Below, one piece after another: positions 1 to 5,298 of a DNA stretch of 5,298 nucleotides (positions are counted from its first letter, which is position 1; every line of letters begins with the position of its first letter). This DNA comes from an uncultured Lachnospiraceae bacterium (lineage in GTDB: Bacteria; Bacillota; Clostridia; Lachnospirales; Lachnospiraceae), in assembly GCA_902782655.1 (NCBI GenBank), contig CACZNY010000400.1, positions 1 to 5,298 of the forward strand. The letters run 5' to 3'. Below the pieces are notes generated by a model, which did no database searches, was not told the DNA's origin, and saw only the letters and a program-made list of their open reading frames with translations. A program made the translations under genes and the position numbers.

Positions 1-82
1 GGCAGCCCGAAGGGCTGACTGATGAGGGGTGATAAATAAGCAAAAAATCATTTCATCATCCCCATTGCATATTCAGGATCTT

Positions 83-1309
83 ATGGACAATAAATTTGAT
101 TTTGACAAAATAATAGAGAGGAAGGGCTTTGATGCCGCAGCGATTGACGGCATTGGAAGAAAGGTCTGGGGCGCGGAGCCTGACAGCGCACTTCCGGGAT
201 TCAGCGAGATCCCCATGTGGGTCGCCGACATGAATTTTGAGACCAGCCCGGGTATCACCGCTGCGCTGGAGAAGAGGATCAGCCATCCGCTCTACGGCTA
301 CTTCCTTCCCTCGGATGAGTACTATGACAGCATCATAAGGTGGCAGAAGGAACTTCACGGCTTCCGGGGCCTGGAAAAGAAGCATATCGGATATGAGAAC
401 GGCGTCCATGGCTGTATCATAACCTGTATCGAGACCCTTACGGAACCCGGGGATCCGGTGTTCCTCCATAGTCCCACCTACTTAGGCTTTCTGTCCGACT
501 TAAGGTGCACCGGCCGGAGGAGTGTGCTTAGCCCCCTTAAACAGGATGAAAAGGGGATCTGGCGCATGGACTTCGAGGATATGGATAAGAAGATAAAGGA
601 GAACGGGGTCCAGCTTGTTATCTTCTGTTCCCCGCATAATCCCACCGGCAGGGTATGGGAAAGATGGGAAACGGAGGCCGCCATGGAGGTCTTCCGGAAG
701 AATGACTGTACCGTTATCAGTGACGAGATCTGGTCGGATCTTGTACTTCCCGGCCATGAGCATATCCCGACCTTAATGATCAATGAGGATGCGCATTCGC
801 GGACCATTGGTCTTTATGCCCCGTCCAAAACCTTTAATCTCGCTGGACTTATCGGAAGCTATCACATAATCTTCGATCCGTCTCTTCGCAGAAAGATCGT
901 CAGACGCGGAAATGTGACCCATTACAATGAGATGAATGTTCTCTCCATGCACGCCCTTATCGGGGCTTACGCGCCCGAAGGACGTGAATGGCTCCGGGAG
1001 CTTCTTCAATATCTGGAGGGAAATCTAAGATATGCTTCCGACTTCATAAACAGTAATTTCGAGGGCTGCAGGGTCACCATGCCGGAAGGCACCTACATGC
1101 TCTTTATGGACTGCAGCGGGTTCCTGAAGAAAAGAGGCATGAGCCTTGATGAATTCATAAAAAAAGGCTGGGACGTGGGAGTTAAATTTCAGGACGGCCG
1201 GGCCTTTGCCTGGGAGGATGCGGTGCGGATAAATGTGGCACTGCCCCGGAGCCTTCTCACCGAGGCCCTTGAAAGACTCGGGAAATATGTGATAAATGGG
1301 CAGCCTTAA
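83..1309 (+). CDS. patB: MalY/PatB family PLP-dependent aminotransferase-fold C-S lyase (putative cystathionine beta-lyase)
   Basis: Fold-type I PLP enzyme of the class I/II aminotransferase superfamily, MalY/PatB branch. Members cleave the C-S bond of cystathionine or related thioethers, giving homocysteine, pyruvate and ammonia, and some release sulfide from cysteine; they are cytoplasmic. Numbering from ATG 83 (408 aa; the family is about 390-400): MWVADMNF at 45-52 matches the family N-terminal signature. SPHNPTGR at 183-190 carries the cofactor-contacting Asn186. SDEIWSDL at 213-220 carries Asp214, which pairs with the pyridine nitrogen. APSKTFNLAG at 246-255 carries the Schiff-base Lys249. 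Arg382 in VRINVALPRS should bind the substrate carboxylate. All key residues are present. A GTG at 29 would add 18 residues unlike the family, so I prefer ATG 83, which has AGGA at 75-78 at a short spacing. Against that, GTG 29 overlaps a possible upstream stop. The exact substrate cannot be told from sequence, and the symbol is given at family level. Confidence 0.9.
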   Translation: MDNKFDFDKIIERKGFDAAAIDGIGRKVWGAEPDSALPGFSEIPMWVADMNFETSPGITAALEKRISHPLYGYFLPSDEYYDSIIRWQKELHGFRGLEKKHIGYENGVHGCIITCIETLTEPGDPVFLHSPTYLGFLSDLRCTGRRSVLSPLKQDEKGIWRMDFEDMDKKIKENGVQLVIFCSPHNPTGRVWERWETEAAMEVFRKNDCTVISDEIWSDLVLPGHEHIPTLMINEDAHSRTIGLYAPSKTFNLAGLIGSYHIIFDPSLRRKIVRRGNVTHYNEMNVLSMHALIGAYAPEGREWLRELLQYLEGNLRYASDFINSNFEGCRVTMPEGTYMLFMDCSGFLKKRGMSLDEFIKKGWDVGVKFQDGRAFAWEDAVRINVALPRSLLTEALERLGKYVINGQP

Positions 1310-1317
1310 ACTGACTA

Positions 1318-1346
1318 TTGATTTTTCAACGGGGCTATGATATTAT
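1318..1346 (+). promoter_or_regulatory. Sigma-A promoter for rpmE
   Basis: TTGATT (1318-1323) and TATTAT (1341-1346) are separated by exactly 17 nt. This is a good match to TTGACA-N17-TATAAT, placed just after the stop codon of the lyase gene. Transcription would begin near G1353. That leaves about 70 nt of leader before rpmE, so rpmE would be transcribed separately from the lyase. TATGAT at 1336-1341 is an alternative -10, but its spacing from the -35 is too short. Confidence 0.7.
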
Positions 1347-1352
1347 TTGAGG

Positions 1353-1407
1353 GCTGTTCGGAAACAGCGCGTTGAATATTGATGAACCGTGGGTTGGTAA
1401 TCTACGG
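1353..1407 (+). promoter_or_regulatory. Structured 5' leader of rpmE (two hairpins)
   Basis: Two hairpins lie between the predicted transcription start and the rpmE ribosome binding site. Hairpin 1 is GCTGTT (1353-1358) with AACAGC (1363-1368), six perfect pairs and a CGGA loop, starting at or beside the predicted 5' end. Hairpin 2 pairs 1387-1394 with 1400-1407, eight continuous pairs including two G-U, with a five-base loop. Its 3' arm takes in the first two G of GGAGG (1406-1410), just ahead of the ribosome binding site AGGTGA (1413-1418). Leaders that bind the encoded r-protein are known for several L31 genes, so autoregulation by L31 is a reasonable inference. I cannot confirm a match to any described L31 leader class. 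Confidence 0.45.
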
Positions 1408-1423
1408 AGGAAAGGTGAGGAAC

Positions 1424-1630
1424 ATGAATCAGGAAATTCAGCCTAAATACTATCAGGCAAAGGTAACATGCAACTGCGGAAATACTTTCACGACAGGCTC
1501 CACAAAGGAAGAGATCAGGGTTGAAGTCTGCTCGAAGTGCCATCCTTTCTATACGGGAATGCAGAAGGCTACCCGTGCTGACGGCAGGATAGATAAGTTC
1601 AATAAGAAGTATGGCATTAAGGAAGCATAA
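1424..1630 (+). CDS. rpmE: 50S ribosomal protein L31 (zinc-binding, type A)
   Basis: L31 is a small protein of the large ribosomal subunit that helps bridge the 50S and 30S subunits near the central protuberance. The product has 68 aa, the normal size. Cys16, Cys18, Cys36 and Cys39 (CNCGN and [10 protein letters not shown]) form the four-cysteine zinc site, so this is the zinc-containing C+ form, not the cysteine-free paralogue that bacteria make under zinc starvation. The tail with the [11 protein letters not shown] motif is typical. I chose ATG 1424 because the protein then begins like other L31 proteins and AGGTGA (1413-1418) lies 5 nt upstream; longer in-frame starts at 1379 (TTG) and 1382 would add residues foreign to the family. 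The gene has its own promoter and terminator, making a single-gene unit, probably growth-rate controlled and perhaps autoregulated through its leader. Confidence 0.97.
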   Translation: MNQEIQPKYYQAKVTCNCGNTFTTGSTKEEIRVEVCSKCHPFYTGMQKATRADGRIDKFNKKYGIKEA

Positions 1631-1645
1631 GAAAAAGAGATGCTT

Positions 1646-1679
1646 AAGCCGTCACCCGGAGGTGACGGCTTTATTTTAT
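1646..1679 (+). terminator. Intrinsic terminator of rpmE
   Basis: A perfect 11-bp stem (1646-1656 with 1661-1671) closes on a CGGA tetraloop (1657-1660). It is GC-rich in the middle and is followed by a T-rich run (TTATTTTAT, to 1679). It begins 15 nt after the rpmE stop. It should end most rpmE transcription before the DUF1385-prmC-prfA unit. Confidence 0.93.
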
Positions 1680-1691
1680 AAAATGAAAGCC
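1667..1691 (+). repeat. Inverted repeat overlapping the terminator tail
   Basis: GGCTTT (1667-1672) is complementary to AAAGCC (1686-1691). The DNA between them contains the perfect 12-bp palindrome ATTTTATAAAAT (1673-1684), leaving only G1685 unpaired. The left arm re-uses the last bases of the terminator stem, so this structure and the terminator hairpin exclude each other in one RNA. It could form only in transcripts that read past the terminator, or in DNA as an operator-like palindrome. Its function is unknown and it may be chance in AT-rich sequence. Confidence 0.4.
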
Positions 1692-1711
1692 TTTGAACGG
1701 AAAGGAAGGAC

Positions 1712-2698
1712 ATGGGAAGAGAAGAACAGTCTTGTAATGCTAAATACTCCGGGATAGGCGGCCAGGCAGTCATGGAAGGCGTGATGATGAGAAATAAAGA
1801 GGATTACGCCGTGGCTGTCAGGAAGCCGGACGGGGAAATGGCCGTGGTAAAGGGAGTGTATAAGGGCATAATCCCTTCGGAAGCCGTGAAGAACATACCC
1901 ATACTCCGGGGGATAGCGGGCTTTGTGGACTCTCTGGTGCTGGGGATGAAGGCCCTTAATATCTCTGCGGACTTTTTTGCCGAGGAGGAAAAGGAAGGGA
2001 AGAAAAATAAGAAGGACGAAGGAAGTGACGGGGTAAAGGTTGTGACGGATAAGGAGCATGAGAGCAGCCTGGGGATCATGACGGTCATCATAATGATCAT
2101 TTCCATTTTTCTGGCTCTGGGTCTCTTTATGATAATACCCTATTATCTCTCCCTTATTTTTTCAAAATGGATCGCATCCCCCCATCTCCTTGCCCTCATC
2201 GAGGGCGTTATAAGGCTTGTGATCTTTGTTATCTATATCAAGTGCATATCCATGATGGAGGATATAAAAAGGGTATTCCGTTATCATGGGGCAGAGCACA
2301 AGTGTATAAACTGTCTGGAGTCGGGAAATCCGCTGACCCTTGAAAACGTGCGTGAAGCTTCCAGAGAGCACAGGAGATGCGGCACCAGTTTCCTTCTCTA
2401 TGTAATGGTGGTGTCAATCATCTTCTTCTCCCTTATTGATACCCCCAACAGGCTGATGCGTACCGCTCTCCGCATAATACTGATACCACTTATAGCGGGA
2501 GTTGCCTATGAATTTATAAGGCTGGCGGGCAGGAGCAATAATCCGGTGGTGAGATCTCTTTCGGCGCCGGGATTAATGATGCAGAAGCTTACAACGGCGG
2601 AGCCGGATGATGATATGATAAGGGTTGGGATAGCATCGGTGGATGCTGTATTTGACTGGAAAAAGTATCTGAAGGACAACTTCGGGAATGAACTATAG
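1712..2698 (+). CDS. DUF1385 family membrane protein (YqhQ-like), function unknown
   Basis: Integral membrane protein of 328 aa in the DUF1385 family, which includes Bacillus subtilis YqhQ; I know of no settled biochemical function. The N-terminal signature GIGGQAVMEGVMMR spans residues 14-27. A possible amphipathic or re-entrant segment (57-80) and a charged Lys/Glu-rich linker (90-117) follow. Four hydrophobic segments are seen: 121-150 (long), 158-178, 226-243 and 251-268. The loop between the second and third carries the strongest motifs, YHGAEHK (191-197) and EHRRCGTSF (219-227), with Cys198 and Cys201 between. A C-terminal soluble part contains SAPGLMMQKLTT (284-295) and a conserved acidic stretch. 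If the N-terminus is cytoplasmic, the His/Cys loop and the C-terminus are too. The start ATG 1712 has AAGGA at 1702-1706. The end overlaps prmC by 11 nt. The order rpmE, DUF1385, prmC, prfA recurs in Clostridia, which suggests a selected association. Confidence 0.92.
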   Translation: MGREEQSCNAKYSGIGGQAVMEGVMMRNKEDYAVAVRKPDGEMAVVKGVYKGIIPSEAVKNIPILRGIAGFVDSLVLGMKALNISADFFAEEEKEGKKNKKDEGSDGVKVVTDKEHESSLGIMTVIIMIISIFLALGLFMIIPYYLSLIFSKWIASPHLLALIEGVIRLVIFVIYIKCISMMEDIKRVFRYHGAEHKCINCLESGNPLTLENVREASREHRRCGTSFLLYVMVVSIIFFSLIDTPNRLMRTALRIILIPLIAGVAYEFIRLAGRSNNPVVRSLSAPGLMMQKLTTAEPDDDMIRVGIASVDAVFDWKKYLKDNFGNEL

Positions 2699-3533
2699 GG
2701 AAGGGCTTGAATACGGAAACAGAATACTGGCCGGGGCGGGTATTTCAGAGCATGAGACCGATGTCAAACTGCTTCTTTCGCACGTGACCGGGAAGGATCT
2801 CACCTTTTTTCTCGCTGAGGGGGAAGAGGAACTGGATCCGGAGGATGAAAAGAGCTTCAGGGAATTGATCGAAAAACGGAGAAGCCGTATCCCGCTGCAG
2901 CTTATCACCGGGGAAACGGACTTTATGGGCCTTAACTTTTTCACCTCACCCGGAGTGCTGATACCAAGGATCGACACGGAATTCCTGGTGGAAGAAGCCC
3001 TTATGGATATAAACGACGGGGCGGATGTGCTGGACATGTGTACGGGAAGCGGCTGCATCCTGCTTTCCCTCATGAGATACAAAAACGATATAAGAGGAGT
3101 GGGAGCGGATATCTCCGATGAGGCCCTTGCCCTTGCAAAGAGAAACGCGGAGAATCTGGGACTGACGCCGGAACTTGTTAAAAGTGATATGTTCAGCGGG
3201 ATAACCGGAAAGTTTGACCATATTCTCTGTAATCCTCCCTATATCAGGACAGGGGATATAGAGGGACTAATGGAGGAGGTCCGTCTTCACGAGCCTGAAA
3301 ACGCTCTGGACGGAGGAGAGGACGGTCTTTCATTTTACAGAAGGATAGCTTTAGAAGCGGGAGAACATCTTTTTGACGGAGGGAGCCTTATCCTTGAGAT
3401 CGGCGCCGGGCAGGGCAGTGAAGTCCGGGAGATACTGGAGAACAAAGGCTTCGGGCATATTGAAGTATTGAAGGATTATTCCGGCAACGAAAGAGTAGTG
3501 AAATGTTTGAAAAGCTTAAAGAAACAGTCTTAA
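2688..3533 (+). CDS. prmC: Peptide chain release factor N(5)-glutamine methyltransferase
   Basis: Cytoplasmic SAM-dependent enzyme that methylates the side-chain amide of the Gln in the GGQ motif of RF1 and RF2, raising their activity in peptide release. The product has 281 aa, close to the usual 275-290. An N-terminal helical substrate-recognition domain (about 1-75) leads into IPRIDTE (92-98), the family's (I)PRPDTE motif with Ile in place of the second Pro. The Rossmann methyltransferase domain follows, with the SAM-binding loop DMCTGSG (116-122), acidic Asp141 for the ribose, and the catalytic NPPY motif at 182-185, which binds the target glutamine amide. The active-site residues are intact. 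The start ATG 2688 lies within the end of the DUF1385 gene and the ribosome binding site is weak (AAGGA near 2672, about 12 nt upstream), which suggests translational coupling. The gene's end overlaps prfA, its substrate gene, by 31 nt. Confidence 0.97.
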   Translation: MNYREGLEYGNRILAGAGISEHETDVKLLLSHVTGKDLTFFLAEGEEELDPEDEKSFRELIEKRRSRIPLQLITGETDFMGLNFFTSPGVLIPRIDTEFLVEEALMDINDGADVLDMCTGSGCILLSLMRYKNDIRGVGADISDEALALAKRNAENLGLTPELVKSDMFSGITGKFDHILCNPPYIRTGDIEGLMEEVRLHEPENALDGGEDGLSFYRRIALEAGEHLFDGGSLILEIGAGQGSEVREILENKGFGHIEVLKDYSGNERVVKCLKSLKKQS

Positions 3534-4579
3534 AATACGAGGAGATAACCGAGAGGTTAAATAATCCGGGGACAGCGGACGACTCCAAACTCTATATGGA
3601 ATTGCTGAAGGAGCAGGGAAAACTATCTCCCGTTGTGGAGTCCTACCGCAGTTACGAGGAAAATGAAAAGGCCATTTCCGACGCGGAGGAAATGGTGAAG
3701 ACCGAGGAGGATCCGGAATTAAAGGCCCTTGCAAAGGAGGAGCTGAACGATGCCCTTAAAAGAAGGCCGGAGCTGGAAAAGGAACTGAAGCTCTTACTGA
3801 TCCCGAAGGATGCGGACGACGACAGGAATGTGATAATAGAGATAAGAGCCGGAGCGGGAGGAGAGGAGGCTGCATTATTCGCCTCCAGTCTTTACCGCAT
3901 GTATGTGAAATACGCGGAGAAAAACGGATTTTCCGTAGAGACCACCGATGTGGAGGATACGGGGATCGGCGGCTTCAAATTTGTGAGCTTTATGATAAAC
4001 GGAAAGGGCGCCTATTCAAAATTAAAGTATGAAAGCGGTGTCCACAGAGTGCAGAGAGTGCCGGAGACAGAGTCCGGAGGCAGGATACACACCTCCACGG
4101 CGACGGTGGCCATCATGCCGGAAGCCACGGAGATAGAGGTCAGTATTGATCCAAACGACTGCCGTATAGATGTATTCAGGGCTTCGGGAAACGGAGGACA
4201 GTGCGTCAATACCACGGATTCCGCGGTGAGACTGACCCACATCCCCACAGGCATTGTCATTTCCTGTCAGGATGAGAAATCCCAGATCAAAAACAAGGCA
4301 AAGGCCTTTAAGGTTCTGAGGGCAAAGCTTTATGAGCTGAATAAGGAAAAGGCCCACGCCGAGGAGGCTTCCTTACGTAAATCCCAGGTGGGGACCGGGG
4401 ACCGCTCGGAAAAGATAAGGACCTATAATTTCCCCCAGTCCAGAATGACGGACCATCGTATAGGCCTTACCCTTTATTCTCTCGAAAAGATAATGGAGGG
4501 GGATCTGGATCAGGTGATAGAGCCTCTTACCGGGGCAGACGTGGCGGAAAGACTTGCGGCTCTTGATACGGATTCCTAA
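3503..4579 (+). CDS. prfA: Peptide chain release factor 1 (RF1)
   Basis: Class I release factor that reads UAA and UAG in the ribosomal A site and triggers hydrolysis of peptidyl-tRNA. The product has 358 aa, standard for RF1. The order is: helical domain 1 (about 1-100); [13 protein letters not shown] (115-127); the tripeptide anticodon PxT as PET (187-189) in [18 protein letters not shown], which marks RF1 rather than RF2 (SPF); the GGQ loop at 231-233 within [15 protein letters not shown], with Gln233 the residue PrmC methylates; and [17 protein letters not shown] (296-312) near the C-terminus. The loop reads GNGGQC where Escherichia coli has GAGGQH; I believe related Clostridia share this, but I cannot check. 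The start ATG 3503 matches family N-termini and lies inside prmC with only a weak purine stretch upstream, so coupling to prmC translation is likely. No intrinsic terminator follows; the last codons contain a promoter for the next gene. Confidence 0.98.
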   Translation: MFEKLKETVLKYEEITERLNNPGTADDSKLYMELLKEQGKLSPVVESYRSYEENEKAISDAEEMVKTEEDPELKALAKEELNDALKRRPELEKELKLLLIPKDADDDRNVIIEIRAGAGGEEAALFASSLYRMYVKYAEKNGFSVETTDVEDTGIGGFKFVSFMINGKGAYSKLKYESGVHRVQRVPETESGGRIHTSTATVAIMPEATEIEVSIDPNDCRIDVFRASGNGGQCVNTTDSAVRLTHIPTGIVISCQDEKSQIKNKAKAFKVLRAKLYELNKEKAHAEEASLRKSQVGTGDRSEKIRTYNFPQSRMTDHRIGLTLYSLEKIMEGDLDQVIEPLTGADVAERLAALDTDS

Positions 4580-4591
4580 AACAATTATAAT
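4563..4591 (+). promoter_or_regulatory. Near-consensus sigma-A promoter inside the prfA 3' end
   Basis: TTGATA (4563-4568, five of six consensus bases) and TATAAT (4586-4591, perfect) are spaced by exactly 17 nt. The -35 lies in the last sense codons of prfA and the -10 just after its TAA. Transcription would start near G4598 to A4600, at or within 2 nt of the ATG of the following gene. This is the strongest promoter-like sequence in the window. Confidence 0.75.
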
Positions 4592-4599
4592 CATTCTGT

Positions 4600-5298
4600 A
4601 TGGCTGAGAGGGACAAGGAAAAAATCGAAAGCCTGGAAGCGGAGCTTAACAGTACAAAACAGATGCTGGCAATGCTCCTCGACAATATTCCCGGGGGAGT
4701 GATGGAATATGACGCGGAGACGGAAAAGATCGGCTATGTAAGCGACGGTCTCCTTAACATATTCGGTTGTTCGGAAAAGAGCTTCAGGGAACATTTTTAT
4801 AACAGCTTCGAGCTCTTCGTATATAAGTTTGACAGGTCCATGGTGCGGGAGCAGATAAAGAATCAGACCATGTTCTTTGACAGCGTGGAACTGACCTACA
4901 GGGTCCGCGGGCTTATGGATGACATAGTATGGGTCTACCATAAGGGCAGGATCTATACGGACAGTGAGGGAAGAAAAAGATTTCTCGTGGTGCTGAATGA
5001 CGTTACCAATGAGAAGCTTATACAGGCCGAGCTCCAGAGGAACACGGAACAGCTCTATATGGAGACGGAACGGCTTAAGCTCATAGAAGAAGCCGTTGAT
5101 AATACGGAGTACGATTACAACGTTCTGAGCGATACTCTTGAGACTTCCGAAAGAGAGGCAGATGGAAGGCGCAGAGTGATAAGGCATTTCATGGAGAACT
5201 CCCGGCTGGGGGACGTGATCCATCCGGAGGACTTAAAGACCTGCAGGGAATTGTTTAAGGAGTGTCTTTCAGTTCAGAAAAAAGGGGTGACGGAGTAC
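4600..5298 (+). CDS. PAS-domain signalling protein, N-terminal part (3' end beyond window)
   Basis: This reading frame stays open to the window edge (233 codons, no stop). A short charged N-terminal helix (1-22) precedes a PAS domain at about 24-140. The domain reads LLDNIPGGVMEYD at its start, SDGLLNIFGCSEKSF in the middle, and GRKRFLVVLNDVTNEK at its end, where the DVT-E ending is typical of PAS domains feeding a signalling helix. A likely coiled-coil linker (137-168) leads into a second PAS-like unit with the hallmark VIHPEDLKTCREL (206-218). No signal peptide or membrane segment is visible, so the sensor region is probably cytoplasmic. Similar double-PAS proteins in Clostridia often carry a C-terminal GGDEF/EAL or kinase module, but the output domain lies outside the window, so the function is open. 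ATG 4600 is the first possible start, since an in-frame TAA sits at 4588-4590. No Shine-Dalgarno precedes it, and the predicted mRNA start coincides with it. Confidence 0.85.
   Translation, partial: MAERDKEKIESLEAELNSTKQMLAMLLDNIPGGVMEYDAETEKIGYVSDGLLNIFGCSEKSFREHFYNSFELFVYKFDRSMVREQIKNQTMFFDSVELTYRVRGLMDDIVWVYHKGRIYTDSEGRKRFLVVLNDVTNEKLIQAELQRNTEQLYMETERLKLIEEAVDNTEYDYNVLSDTLETSEREADGRRRVIRHFMENSRLGDVIHPEDLKTCRELFKECLSVQKKGVTEY

Noticed and set aside
3..17. Hairpin CAGCCC-GAA-GGGCTG as an intrinsic terminator of an upstream gene
   Set aside because: The stem is only 6 bp and is followed by ACTGATGAGGGG with no T-run, so it does not meet the terminator pattern.
56..469. Minus-strand open frame of 137 codons within the C-S lyase gene
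   Set aside because: Shadow of a + strand gene with all its catalytic motifs intact; no family-like features. The same holds for the other minus frames across rpmE, DUF1385, prmC and prfA.
1379..1423. N-terminal extension of L31 from TTG 1379 or ATG 1382
   Set aside because: The extra residues are unlike any L31 and run through the leader hairpin and ribosome binding site region. ATG 1424 has a proper ribosome binding site and gives the standard protein.
1677..1682. TATAAA as a -10 box for the DUF1385-prmC-prfA unit
   Set aside because: The sequence 17-18 nt upstream falls in the terminator stem and shows no -35 resemblance, and there is no extended -10 TG. The match is easily explained by the AT-rich terminator tail.
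4580..4599. Terminator after prfA
   Set aside because: The 20-nt gap contains no hairpin-forming complement or T-run; it is explained better as promoter sequence.
4591..5223. Minus-strand open frame of 210 codons opposite the PAS gene
   Set aside because: It lies entirely antisense to the + strand PAS gene, whose product has recognisable PAS motifs. The minus product shows no recognisable domain, and its only visible support is length.

Overview
This window looks like chromosomal core sequence from a Clostridia-type Bacillota, most likely a Lachnospiraceae relative. The reasons are the gene order rpmE, DUF1385 membrane gene, prmC, prfA; protein sequences that read like that group; frequent ATA (Ile) and AGG/AGA (Arg) codons with moderate GC; and a PAS-type signalling gene immediately after prfA. 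The taxonomic call is inference, not a database result. All supported genes are on the + strand. There are no RNA genes, mobile elements or CRISPR arrays, and no gene-free stretch over 300 bases.

Layout. (1) 83-1309 is a PLP-dependent C-S lyase of the MalY/PatB family, possibly the last gene of a unit that begins upstream. (2) 1318-1679 is a self-contained rpmE unit: a good sigma-A promoter, a leader of about 70 nt with two hairpins, ribosomal protein L31 (four-cysteine, zinc-binding form) and a strong intrinsic terminator. (3) 1712-4579 is a tight unit of three overlapping genes: a DUF1385 (YqhQ-like) membrane protein of unknown function, the release-factor methyltransferase PrmC, and its substrate release factor RF1. 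(4) 4563-5298 holds a near-consensus promoter buried in the last codons of prfA. It drives a PAS-domain sensor protein that is cut by the window end.

How they work together. L31, PrmC and RF1 all serve translation. PrmC methylates the Gln of the GGQ loop in RF1, and enzyme and substrate are encoded by genes overlapping by 31 nt. The DUF1385 protein sits in the same unit with no known link to translation.

The window is mostly ordinary core genome and shows no clear new multi-gene system. The points most worth a second look are the apparently leaderless start of the PAS gene, the structured rpmE leader as a candidate L31 autoregulatory element, and the unexplained conserved His/Cys loop in the DUF1385 protein.
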